Shown here: positions 53,889 to 64,000 of the stretch, one piece after another | How positions within the stretch are numbered: the stretch's first letter is position 1 | Layout of the letters: each line of letters starts with the position of its first letter | From: Asparagopsis taxiformis | Taxonomy: Eukaryota; Rhodophyta; Florideophyceae; Bonnemaisoniales; Bonnemaisoniaceae | DNA length: 64,000 nucleotides | NCBI GenBank assembly: GCA_030407315.1 | Contig: JALQPE010000961.1 | Span: forward strand, 1-64,000 | Direction: 5' to 3' | The notes under the pieces: model-generated | Seen by the model: only the letters and a program-made list of their open reading frames with translations | The model's database searches: none | What the model was told of the DNA's origin: nothing | Made by a program: the position numbers and the translations under genes

Positions 53889-55178
53889 GCACTTTACTTG
53901 TCTATGTTTACATACACTATTGAACACATCAGCGGTGAGCGCAATGTGATGGCGGACATTATGACGCGATGGTACAGTGGATATCGCAACAAACGCAACA
54001 AAGCAAGAGCTAGGAAGCGCATATGCCACGTGGTGCGATGCAAAGATCTCGCGATCTCGCCGCTCAGTGAAGAATACAGCTGGCCTTCAGACTCAATGAT
54101 CAAAATATCCCAAGAAAAATGGATCCACAGTATGCCACGTGGTTGCGTGTTACACGAAGACGGGCTATGGAAAGTACGACAACGTATATGGGTGCCGCAA
54201 TCAGATCATGAAATGCAATTGAAAATATTAGTGATTTCCCACTGCGGGAAGGCAGGTCACAGAGGGGCAAGAGCCACTTATGACATTGCTTCAGAACGTT
54301 ATTTCTGGCAAACACAAACTCAAGACTGTAAGGAGTTCGTGAAACAATGCATACACTGTCTTACAGCCGACAGTGGCGAAAAAGTTCCAAGGCCGCTTTC
54401 CAGTACACTGATGGCCACGAAAACCAACGAAATAGTCCACTTCGATTTTTTATACATGGGAAGAGGAACAAATGGCATGAAATACGTACTAATCATCAAA
54501 GATAATCTATCATCTTATGTTTGGCTTTGTCCTGCAATTGCAGCAACTGCTGAAATCACAGCGCAGAATATAGCGCGATGGATATTCACATTCACTTCAA
54601 TGCAAACATGGGTTTCCGACCAAGCGGCCCATTTTAAGAACCAGGTCATGCGGAAGTTGTCTGACGAATACTCTATCAAACACCATTTTGTAACCGCATA
54701 TAGCCCCTGGGCGAACGGAACGGTCGAGAGATGCTGCCGTGAGGTTCTTAGAGCCACTCGTGCAATTCTCTCGGAACTGAAGCTCGCACCACAAGATTGG
54801 CCTCAAGTGATACCCACAATCCAGATCATCCTCAACGAATCACCATTAACACGGTTAGGGAGAGATGAAAAACATCCAACACGCACCCCATTGCAAGTTA
54901 TGACAGGAATAAGGCCTAACAGATTTGCAATGCGGAACATCGAAATTTGCGGTAAGGAGCTACACATCGAGGAAATTAGACACATGCAGCGCGACACAAT
55001 CGATGGATTGCAGAAGTGTATCGACTGTATGCACCACACAGTAGCAGAGAGAGTCTCCGCTAACAGGTCAAAGCAAATACAGGCTCACAATAGGAAGACG
55101 AACGTGGTAGTACCATCATTTATGGAGGGAGACTTCGTCATGGTGCGCCGCGCTCAAAACAAAGGACATAAACTGTAG
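53889..55178 (+). pseudogene. gypsy-type integrase, C-terminus missing
   Basis: Continues the pol frame after the TAG: end of RNase H (YTIEHISGERNVMADIMTRW), then the H2C2 zinc domain (HCGKAGHRG and CIHCL), and the DDE core with HFDFLYMG, WVSDQAAHF and SPWANGTVERCCRE. All three acidic residues are present. It ends at NKGHKL (55178) before the usual C-terminal domain and beyond that no 3' LTR is found. GC-rich foreign sequence begins at about 55187, so the 3' end was replaced or deleted. Confidence 0.8.
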
Positions 55179-55186
55179 GACCTTAG

Positions 55187-56329
55187 CCCTTGTAGATGGA
55201 TTATACCTCCGAGGAGGATTAGAGGATAGGGATAAGGCTTCGAACTCATGAGTGAGAGCGTCGATTCCACGAGGCTGACGCCTCGTGCGATCCTAGTAGC
55301 CCGAGGGCTGTGTCGGGTGGATCGATCCCTCGGAGCCCGGACACCTGTCTCCCAACCCGGTAGCGGGTGGTAGAGCGGGGTCCGGGAGGGCTGGATCAAA
55401 CCTGCCGGAGGGATCTATCGGCCGTGGCCGTCCTCAACCCACTCAAGGGTTAACTAGGCACTTAGCGCGATGGATCCCCGCGGGGATTGTGGTCGCCTCC
55501 ACGCGTGGTTTTCACACGACGTATTCCGCAACTGTGATACCACTGACGGCAGCGGTCGGGACCGTTTGAAAATCCTGCGGGCGTTGGCTTCGGTTGACCG
55601 GCTGGGGGTGCCAACAGCACTCCCAGTCGGTAGCCTTGTCCCGGTGGGCGGAAGGCTCCTCCCGGTCGCCTAGCGGCGTTAAAAGAAGCGGGAAGGTTCT
55701 CCACTACCGTGGAGACGAAATGCCCTAGGGCAATCCACGTGCACTCCCGCCGGAGGAGGCTCGCGGCGGGCAATTGGGGAAATGTGCGAGCGATCCCCAA
55801 TTGGAGATCGAAACGGAGCAGCGGGTATCCGGTAAGGGAACTGCCGCCGCCGTTTAGTTGTAAGTTAAACGACCACGGTCGAAAGATTTGGAACCGAGAC
55901 GATCTACCTTTATTGTAGCTTAGTGGTCGATCCGTTGACCTTAAATGGTCAACGAGACTGCCGGGACCGGACTAGGACCAATGGTCCCGGTCCGGCGTCC
56001 AATGGACCTTGTGGGGTGTTTATGTGGCCCAGGGGCCTTACAGAGTAAGCTGCTACGTTGCTACGTGTAAACTAATAGAAACGGCTAGCCGTAACGTACA
56101 CGTGCACAACTGTAACGGGAGAATCCTCCCGCTCGCACACGTGTGTGACTAATCGCGCCTATATCGCTACACGTTGCACGTTCGCCGAAGGGTCCCGCGC
56201 AAGCAATGTAGCCCGGTGCCAATGCAAGGCGGCACGCGCCCATTCGCCCTTGGGCGACAATCCCTTTGCCACGTCACCGTGTCTAATGATTACCAACGCA
56301 GCTCTTCGCAGCTGACTCCGTACCGACGT
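55187..56329. other. GC-rich insert between gypsy element and right arm
   Basis: Sharp composition change from the gypsy element. Short inverted repeats (ACGGGAGAATCCTCCCG near 56117) but no gene; the ORFs on both strands are proline/arginine-rich by-products. Composition resembles 42100-44700, so it may be a retroelement leader or LTR. Ends not defined. Confidence 0.35.
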
Positions 56330-59155
56330 CTGTGTTTTCGGAAGTGGACGCGGACGTCCAGTCTCTCTAGTACGGGTCCTAGTCGGCCCCGAGATTTACT
56401 AGAACAAATGAACGTCCGCGTCCAAAAAAAAATAAAAATTTTTTGGATGCGGACGTCCACTTTCTCTAGTACATATGGCGGAATACTAGGACCCGACATC
56501 CACTTTCTCTAGTACATATGGCGGAATACTAGGACCCGACATCCACTTTCTCTAGTACGTTTGGCGGAATACTAGGACCCGACATCCAGTATACAATATA
56601 TCAGCGAAAACCGGGAGGGAAGAAATTACAGCGGATGGTAAATTCAGGGCCCATATCGGACCGTATTTTATTCTCTCATTTAGGAAACTGCTCGTATACA
56701 ATACGTCTCTCTAGAATAGGGAATACATATCTGGTCAGAATAGGAAATAAATACCCGGTTAGAATAGGAAATACGTATCCAGCCAGAATACGGAATATGT
56801 ATCCAGCCAGAATACGAAATACGTATCCAGCCAGAATATGAAATACCTGTCAGCATATCGTCGATCACCCATCTTCCTCACTATCGCGTTCTCCCTACCA
56901 TCCGAACGCCATGCACCACCATTTGCACATACTTCAAGAACCCTCACGACCTTGATTACAAAAAATCCGCTCCTTCCCAATTCCATCCCGCTTTCCTCGA
57001 CACCACCCCAGCCCATTAAATCATCAAGACATCAAACACGAACATTGTCAGCAAAATCTTACACCACTTCAAACGCACTCTCACTTCTATCGTATGCCCG
57101 AAAATATACACATACCAGAAACGCCTCACAGCTTCATTCCCCATCTTCCTAGATCCCTTCTTCACTCTCCTGGAGTCCTGCCGTTCCTGTTTCACCACTC
57201 CTGCATCACATACAAAACATCAACCTCAACAGTCAGATTGAAAAGCAACGCTTACCACGCCAGATATCCTAGGAAACTCCCTTACTTACCTCTCATCCAT
57301 CCTAAACACAATACAAACCATGATCCAAAAACCTTGCAATGAATAATAATCATAGTCAGCAGTCCATATCTTCGCAAAACACATCCTGGCGCTCAATGAA
57401 ACTTACCTTCTGTCATCACCATTCCTGCATCACCTGCACAAAATCGAAATCAACAACAACAGTCGGACTCAAAACCCACATGTCCCTCTCAGCATACTCT
57501 CAAAACTTCCGCACTTTCCTTCGCTCGACACAATACGCACCATGACTTGATAAGCTTCCAATGAATAAATATCGCATCAACTGCAATAGTCAGATTCGAA
57601 ACAAACACTTCCCTCGATGCATACCCTCAGAACTCACTTACCCTCGTTTCATTCTACACACAATACAGACCAAAAGTCAAAAATCTCACAACCAACAAAT
57701 GAAGTCAACATTCCGCATCTTCGCACCACCGGACTGCGCGCTAAATGCAACTTACCTTCCGTCATCACCATTCCTGCATCACCTACAAAAAATCGAAATC
57801 AACAACAGTCGGACTGAAAACCCATGCTTCCCTCGCTGCATACCCTCAGAACTCACTTACCCTCGTTGTATCCTGCACACAATAGAAACCATAAGTCAAA
57901 AGTTGTACAAAAAAATGTAGTCAGCATTCCATATCTTCGCGCAACTTAACTAGGCGCTCAATGTAACTTACCTTCCGTCATCACCATTCCAGAATCACCT
58001 ACACAAAATCAACATCAACCACAGCAGTCAGACTCAAAACCCACATTCCACTCACTGCACCCCGCAAATGCTCGCCTACCTCCCTTCCACCCTTCAGCAA
58101 ATATGCACCATGAATCACTAAGCTCCCAATAAATAAATATTGCATAAAAGACGACAGACAAATTCAAAACAAACACTTCCCTCGCTTCGTACCCTCCGAG
58201 GGTGAATCCTGAGTCAGGACGCACTTAACCTCTTCATCTCGTTACATCATACAAACAATACAACCAATAAGTCACAAATCGTGCAACGAAAAAATGTAGT
58301 CAGCATTCCATTTCATCGCGAAACCCGTCTTTAACCTCAATGAAACTTACCTTACTTCATCACTATTCCTGCACCACCTATACAACATCAAAATGAACCA
58401 GAACAGTCAGACTAAAAACCCATGCATCCCTTATTGCACACCCGCGAGACTCACTTACTTACCTGCCTCCCATCGTTCACAACATACAAACCATGACTCA
58501 CGAAGCTTCTAATGAATCAATATCGCATCAACGACAACAGTACGACTCAAAACACACCCTTCCCTCGCTGCATACTCTCCAAACTGCCATACTCACCGTC
58601 GTTCTATCCTCTACACCAAAGAAAGGAAACACGGCCAAAGAACCTCAGCCAGTGACGGCGGAGAAGTGGAATTCCACAGGTTAACCTGCGGCGTCGACTG
58701 GACAGCTTTCAACGTCAGCTTAAGTCCTGCTGTGCATACTCCATATCATCGCCGGTATTGAGATTAATAATGGCCCAAGCCATGGTCTCTGAACTCCCGA
58801 ATGATGAGATCCGGATCGAGAACATCGAAATGGTATAATCATATATATCACAATCCATTTGCTTCCCTTAAATGATCCCTGTAATATCTACTGTAAAGCA
58901 CAAACTTATTCCATGAAGTTCGCAATTAATATAATTTTATTATTTCAAATGAATTAATTGAAAACCCATCTCCCACGGCGGTCATTCGTCCTTCCAAGCA
59001 AACGTTTCCAGCAAAATGTATGACCTAGCAGTCGGTGATGATTGATCGCTCAGGCACATTCCACCATTGGGCTGCCAGAAGTGAGCACAAAACTGATACC
59101 CACAAAACCACGAGAACATTACAAACGAGGTCTCGAACGCACATTTAGAATACAA
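56330..59155 (-). mobile_element. right inverted arm (about 2.8 kb)
   Basis: Reverse-complement counterpart of 20473-23160. Order from inside outward: GTCTGTGTTTTCGG and GGACGTCC blocks, three 43-bp repeats (56463-56590), degenerate 25-bp repeats (56710-56845), the microexon array, the conserved ATG context, then homology to about 59155. Divergence from the left arm is by substitutions and by repeat number, so the arms are not recent copies. Confidence 0.75.
57149..58783 (-). pseudogene. microexon gene of the right arm, partly decayed
   Basis: The terminal exon (57200 to the TAG at 57151-57149) has the same length, frame and stop as in the left arm, with a few substitutions (A to T, K to Q, final M to I). 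Intact 12- or 18-nt modules lie at 57290-57301, 57407-57424, 57642-57653, 57756-57773, 57861-57872 and 58351-58368. Others are damaged: the acceptor of 57972-57989 reads CTG, a CGAAG module near 57525 has donor GA, and a GATGGGAGGCAG module near 58463-58474 has acceptor AC. The ATG at 58783 keeps its context, but TGA follows 22 codons later. Confidence 0.45.
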
Positions 59156-59289
59156 TATAAATACTATACAACAAACTCTACTCGCTATCTCAGACGACGC
59201 GGCTCACAAGTGGCGTAGTCCCAATTTTCCGTAACGCCTTTCCTGATGCTTAAAAGTAAAGAACATGTCAAAACGTATATCAGAAATGA

Positions 59290-60040
59290 GTGCGAGAGTT
59301 TTCTGCACGGGAGATGACGGGCCACCAAATTGACTTTTTGGAAATTTTAGAATTTCTGGGCTGGCCAGCAATGCAATTGAGCCGGACATCCACCAGACGT
59401 CCATTCTGGGTTGTTCGTGTGCTGCTCACATCCACGCATTACAGCAACCACGCAGGCGGGCCCACTGCTCATACGAAGTGCACGTAGTATGTGCAGCACG
59501 ATGGATGAGTAGTGTTTGTCGTGAGAAAGTGGGGTGGGAGCATGTCGAAACAAGGACCAAAACTTTGCCCTGGCGTATTGAGCCTGAGCCTGGAATCGAT
59601 CCTTCGTGAGATGTGGCTTTGCTTACAGTTGATGCTTACAGAAGCCAGCGATGGCCCCGCTCGGGGCGTCGGATGGCTTCTTCTGGGGCCGTTGTGGCCA
59701 GATTAGACACCTTGATTTGAATTGAATTTTGAGCCATTCTCAAAAACATGCACATGTGAACATGTTTTTGAGATGGGGGTGTGCCGTACGGCACTTTCGA
59801 CCGCCCAAATCGATATAATTTTGCAATTTTTTTTCTGACTGAAATTTTAGAATTTCTGGGCTCGCCAGCAATGCAATTGAGCTGGACATTCACCGGACGT
59901 CCATTTCAGGTTGGTCGAGTATTGCACATGGATACAGTTTTGCAGCTATTTCTCAGCCCAACATTTTAGAATTTCAGGGCTGACCAGCAATGTAACCGAG
60001 CCGGACTTCCACTGGACGTCCATTTCAAGTTAGGCGAGTG
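59290..60040 (+). repeat. palindrome-bearing repeat next to the right arm
   Basis: 59160-59470 matches 1440-1740 in the flank of the first arm. One full palindrome unit (core 59783-59792) follows, in which CACAATCGACC is replaced by CACTTTCGACC, and then a degenerate GGCTGACCAGCAATG copy to 60040. Confidence 0.75.
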
Positions 60041-60663
60041 CTGCACATTTGCTCGCATCGCAGCAACTAAGCAAGTGTTGAGAGCACCGAGATGCCATGC
60101 AGACAAGAGGGAATCGGCTGCAAACGGCTTCCCTGGTCGGCGGCTGGATGTCTGGATGTGAATGGCTGCAAGCATGGAAATCTTGCTACCGCACGGCGCA
60201 TACACACTGCAGCAGCACATCACTGACGCATGCGAAAGTTGGGTGCTGCAGTGCGTGGTTGTTTGTGTGTTTGTGTGTGTATGACGAACCTTGTGGTATC
60301 CCTAGGCGTGCACTGGTGCAAAAAGTTTGGACTGCCCCATCGGTCGTACTTGGACGCATTTACATGCATCGGAGAACGACCAAGGAGGTAGAGCAGCAAT
60401 CGCTGTTGGCTGAGCGTCCAAACTAGAGGGCTTTGGGCAATGGTTCTATAGCAGTCATTTAAAGGACGCCCACCGTTGATGACTGAGATCCACGGTGTGT
60501 TTAGTATTCATGGTGTTGTCCTGCATTGGCGGACGTCGAAGACGAGTACTTCCAGTGAGCGTCCAAGGTGAACAGCTCAGCAGAGGATTATGATGTGGAT
60601 GTGAAGGCATGGATGAGGCCAGCAGGAACGTTTCTGCAAGATGGGCGTGAGTGGGTAAGTGAG
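60041..60663. other. unannotated spacer
   Basis: No gene recognised. A plus-strand ORF at 60097-60426 is cysteine/tryptophan-rich and not protein-like in composition. Confidence 0.3.
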
Positions 60664-60938
60664 CGGGGAGGGGCCGCTCGGGCCGCTTGGTAGCCTCTGG
60701 GGCCGTTGTGGCCAAATTAGAATCAAGCCTATGTCCGGCGGACGTCCTGAATTGCTTTATTTTTTGGGCTATTCTCAAAAACATGCACATGTGAACATGT
60801 TTTTGAGATGGGGGTGTGCCGTACGGCACTTTCGACCGCCCAAATCGATATAATTTTGCATTTTTTTTTCTGACTGAAATTTTAGAATTTCTGGGCTCGC
60901 CAGCAATGCAATTGAGCTGGACATTCACCGGACGTCCA
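60664..60938 (+). repeat. left copy of a gap-free inverted pair
   Basis: CGGGGAGGGGCCGCTCGG (60664) through the palindrome core at 60818 to GGACATTCACCGGACGTCC. Distance from outer end to core is the same as in the right copy (63727-64000), with no net insertion or deletion. The outer boundary may lie further left, since the right copy runs off the window. Confidence 0.85.
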
Positions 60939-63726
60939 TTTCCATTTCAGATCTACTGGTTGCACTAGGTCTGAAAGTGTTTCTGGATAGGGCCGAATAA
61001 CGACCTGGGCAGCACGCACTGCGTAAGATGATCTGTGGGATGCAGACTGCAAGGATTGCTATGGTGATTCTGGCTGGGGAATGTGGTAAGCTTGATTGTT
61101 GCGTGGCTTTGTATCTCCTTGCCTGCCATTTTGCTTGGATATCATATCATATCATAAATGATTCACACGAGCGATCAAACCGAAGACGCCGACTCGGCAC
61201 AACTACCAACTCTCCTAGCTTCGAGCTAGCGCCATCTAAGAGCAACTTGTGACACTCAAGACGAATACGTTGTGCTGATCTCTGCAATGAAAATTGAGTT
61301 AGTGCTGCAGTTCTTTTGGTCGATGCCAATATGCAGGGATACTGTTTACACCATTTGGGAGTCAAGAAGTTCTCGGATTGCAAATCAAATCAGATTATGG
61401 TAGAATATCTGACTGTTCTCTCTTCCCTTCACCACATCTGCATCCGGAGCTGAGCTAAGCTGAGCTGGAGGGAACCCGGCCGCTGACCCCTGTCATTCTC
61501 ATAAAAATCTTAATGCAATACTATTCGTGTTTGGTAATGTAATTGCTAATGAAAATGTATACGTACTTGTACAAGTCTGGAATAAACGTTGCAGTGGTTT
61601 TTTGTAGCTATCGATACTTGCTAAAAATCTGTAGCTTTTGCTTCTCGCATGGACGAGTTGCAGTAGGGGGGTTACAAAACGTATTGTTTCATATTTTGCA
61701 CCGTGGCTCCGAGCTCCAGGCCGCATACGACCGCCTTCAATTCAGACTACCTGGTGCTGCGCATCGGGGTTTGACAGGTGTCGGAACAAGACAAATCCTC
61801 CCACTTTGTGTTTGTTTGATTTCTGCCACAAACGAGAGGCAATCAGGGTCTCTGTTCACATAGAGAAGGATTTAATATATGCGCTCATTGCCGTCGTAGA
61901 TACTTTTAACAATGGCCAGTACGTTACTCTCGGCCGCCGCCGGGTACGGTCGGACTGAAAGATCGGGGAGATGTGTGGAGAGTGGTGTTTGGATAGAGAC
62001 GCACGTTGCGATGGATGGAAGGTGATGATTTCATGCTGAAGCGATGGGAGATGGATGGATATGGTTGAATGAAATCTAGTACTCCGAAGGAGGCCTTTTC
62101 TCGAGGAAGAGGCATTATATTCTCACAAAGCATGTAGATACTGGTTTCCAGTTTGGTATGCTATTGTAGCTCAATTCACATCTTATCTACACGTACGTAT
62201 GGAGAGAGATCCAAGAGTGCGTGGCACAAGTCCAATGGTGAAACAACGCAGTATGAAACTACCACAGATAAGGCGGCGTACAAAAGCCTCGACTCAAGGC
62301 AGCTCTCAGGCTTTCGTGAGCACCGACTTCGTTCCACCAAGATGTTGCGGAAATATGTGCTCGTCTAACTTGATACGACCATTGGACAGTTTTGCTCTCT
62401 AAGCAATGAGCGAAAAATCAATGATTGCGCGTGTCGTCGGTACGGTCCTGTAATGTTGGCTCAACCAATAACATCTAACGTTGAGTTATCCACCCTCTGC
62501 CGTGTCGCGTCGTAAATTTGCACAGAAAATTTGTTTCAAATCTTTGCTCCAATTATCAGCTCAAATACGGCATTGATCTCCAGCTTCATCTGGACAGAAA
62601 CACCGATCGCGCGATGTCTGTCTCAGATAAACCGCCGTCAAACGCCATGCGGAAAGTTTCATCGCTTCCCGTTGCGACTGAATCTGCAAACGCCACACAA
62701 CAATTTGCCCTTTCCGCGTCCGGAACGAACGCCGAGTACATGTCGCCAGGTTCCTGATCAACTGGATCGATGGAGCTTGCTCTGCAGGAGAGCAGGACAG
62801 GCGGTTTGTTATGCCTGGACAATTTCCATACCGATCTCCCTTCTTGAGTGCAAAATTATGAGTCTAGAAATTGACCTGCATCGGCTGCTGTATCACATCT
62901 GTGCTAAGGATTGATGATACCCGTACCGCTGAGAAATTGCAGCTCTGGTAACGTGGGGATGATGTGCTGAACACGCAGAACGCTGATCCATAACGGGACT
63001 GCTTCATAGGCATAGTACGGAATGTATTGAGACAGCCCAAGCGAATTCAGGAGGGAGCACCAGGGCAGTGCGCGGTGACTCAGCAGATACCAGTGGTGAG
63101 TGGTCTAAATGGGGCTACACACGAGTTTGTCAATGAACAGTCTAGTTTAGTTTGGAAATGTGTCGGATGGATGGTATGTTGTAAATGTCGACAGATTTGA
63201 GGAAGCGATAGAAGCAATCAGCACCGTGTAGTTGCATCAAGGCTTTAGTGGCCATTGCTAGAGAACTTTCTCCAATGCCATTATTGCAGGATAGGCAGAA
63301 AACCCGGCCGGCTTCGAGATTGAAGAATTCATTGCGCAGATTGAATGAATGCAATTGACGGAGAATGCAGAAGTATACAATGGTATCGTTTTGCAGGGTG
63401 ACGTAGGGGAAACATGTTGGGCTTGTTGGAAATGCTGAGAGCGATGATGAGATCCAGTCGTTTCCGTCGTAGATGGCGGTGCTTATTTTCTGCACGGCTA
63501 GCTTGTCTGCTGGGCGACTGGGCGGTATTGGCGTACGATGAAGCGGAACTGGTGGTGTTTAAATGACATTTTTTGTTTGGAGATGGATGTATGTGTGCGA
63601 CTAGAATGTAGTAAGAGGATGAAATTGTTTATGTTTGATGGGCGTCGCATGTTGGGGGACTTTATGTCGTGTGGGGCAATAATGTCTCAAGTATTTGAAG
63701 CAGACAGCAATCGCTTGAGCACATAT
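60939..63726. other. interior of the 60664-64000 inverted pair
   Basis: 2.8 kb without a recognised gene. A run of about 137 open codons lies on the minus strand from about 63550 to 63142 (STAIYDGNDWISSSL..., FNLEAGRVFCLSCNNG), with protein-like composition but no ATG at its head, so it may be an exon. No transposase seen. Confidence 0.35.
63142..63495 (-). CDS. hypothetical ORF inside the inverted pair
   Basis: 117 codons, QKISTAIYDGNDW to FLKSVDIYNIPSIRH. The first codon here is not ATG and the frame is open further upstream, so a spliced start is likely. Leucine/phenylalanine-rich with GRVFCLSCNNG (C-x2-C). No family known. Confidence 0.25.
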   Translation of the reverse strand: MQKISTAIYDGNDWISSSLSAFPTSPTCFPYVTLQNDTIVYFCILRQLHSFNLRNEFFNLEAGRVFCLSCNNGIGESSLAMATKALMQLHGADCFYRFLKSVDIYNIPSIRHISKLN

Positions 63727-64000
63727 AGACGTCCGATGAATGACCAGCTCAATTGCATTGCTGGCGAGCCCAGAAATTCTAAAATTTCAGTCAGAAAAAA
63801 AAATGCAAAAATACATCGATTTGGGCGGTCGAAAGTGCCGTACGGCACACCCCCATCTCAAAAACATGTTCACATGTGCATGTTTTTGAGAATAGCCCAA
63901 AAAATAAAGCAATTCAGGACGTCCGCCGGACATAGGCTTGATTCTAATTTGGCCACAACGGCCCCAGAGGCTACCAAGCGGCCCGAGCGGCCCCTCCCCG
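63727..64000 (-). repeat. right copy of the inverted pair, cut by the window end
   Basis: Reverse complement of 60664-60938, core at 63837-63846, ending CCGAGCGGCCCCTCCCCG at the last base. It presumably continues beyond 64000. Confidence 0.85.

Noticed and set aside
55462..55800. Arg/Pro-rich ORFs in the GC-rich insert
   Set aside because: Both strands are open because of high GC; no conserved motif.

Overview
The window is eukaryotic. Long single-exon genes alternate with short GT-AG introns (56-105 nt), and transposons are very dense. Family resemblance points to an alga, and a multicellular red alga such as Chondrus is my best guess, but this is recollection of protein families and not a proof. 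I see no convincing housekeeping gene, rRNA or tRNA. Almost everything is mobile DNA or its cargo.

Left part (1-20.5 kb). A half copy of a repeat 'arm' (1-1440) leads into a cluster of dispersed repeats carrying a 14-bp perfect palindrome (1590-3560). Then follow a decayed ParB-like/2OG-oxygenase fusion gene (3961-7746, minus), a second repeat cluster (8030-9200), and a DNA adenine-type methyltransferase fused to a SET domain (9409-12606, minus). The same repeats then occur in inverted orientation (12930-14818). A convergent pair comes next: a coiled-coil protein (15002-17287) and an intact KDZ/Plavaka-like transposase (17365-20403).

Middle part (20.5-59.2 kb). Two inverted arms of about 2.7 kb (20473-23160 and 56330-59155) enclose 33 kb. 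Inside are an unknown gene, two hairpin MITEs, a second cargo set (coiled-coil candidate and unknown gene, Tudor/Agenet-like protein, truncated ParB-like gene, intact 1174-aa ParB-like/2OG fusion, broken KDZ-type transposase), a 78-bp perfect palindrome, a degenerate satellite, a broken gag gene, a copia remnant with one LTR, a PIF/Harbinger transposase, an FGGY-kinase relic, and a gypsy element with one nonsense codon and a missing 3' end. Each arm carries what looks like a gene made of 5-30-nt microexons; all splice sites are intact in the left arm and several are decayed in the right.

Right part (59.2-64 kb). More palindrome repeats, then a 2.8-kb stretch flanked by a gap-free inverted pair (60664-60938 and 63727-64000).

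Reading of the whole. Two KDZ-type transposase loci each sit beside genes predicted to write (DNA methyltransferase), erase or oxidise (2OG oxygenase) and bind DNA or nucleotides (ParB-like), with a histone-methyltransferase-like SET domain. This suggests large transposons carrying a chromatin- or DNA-modifying toolkit. KDZ elements carrying TET/JBP oxygenases are known in fungi; the ParB-oxygenase and methylase-SET combinations seen here, with modular inverted-repeat arms, are the points I consider new or under-described.
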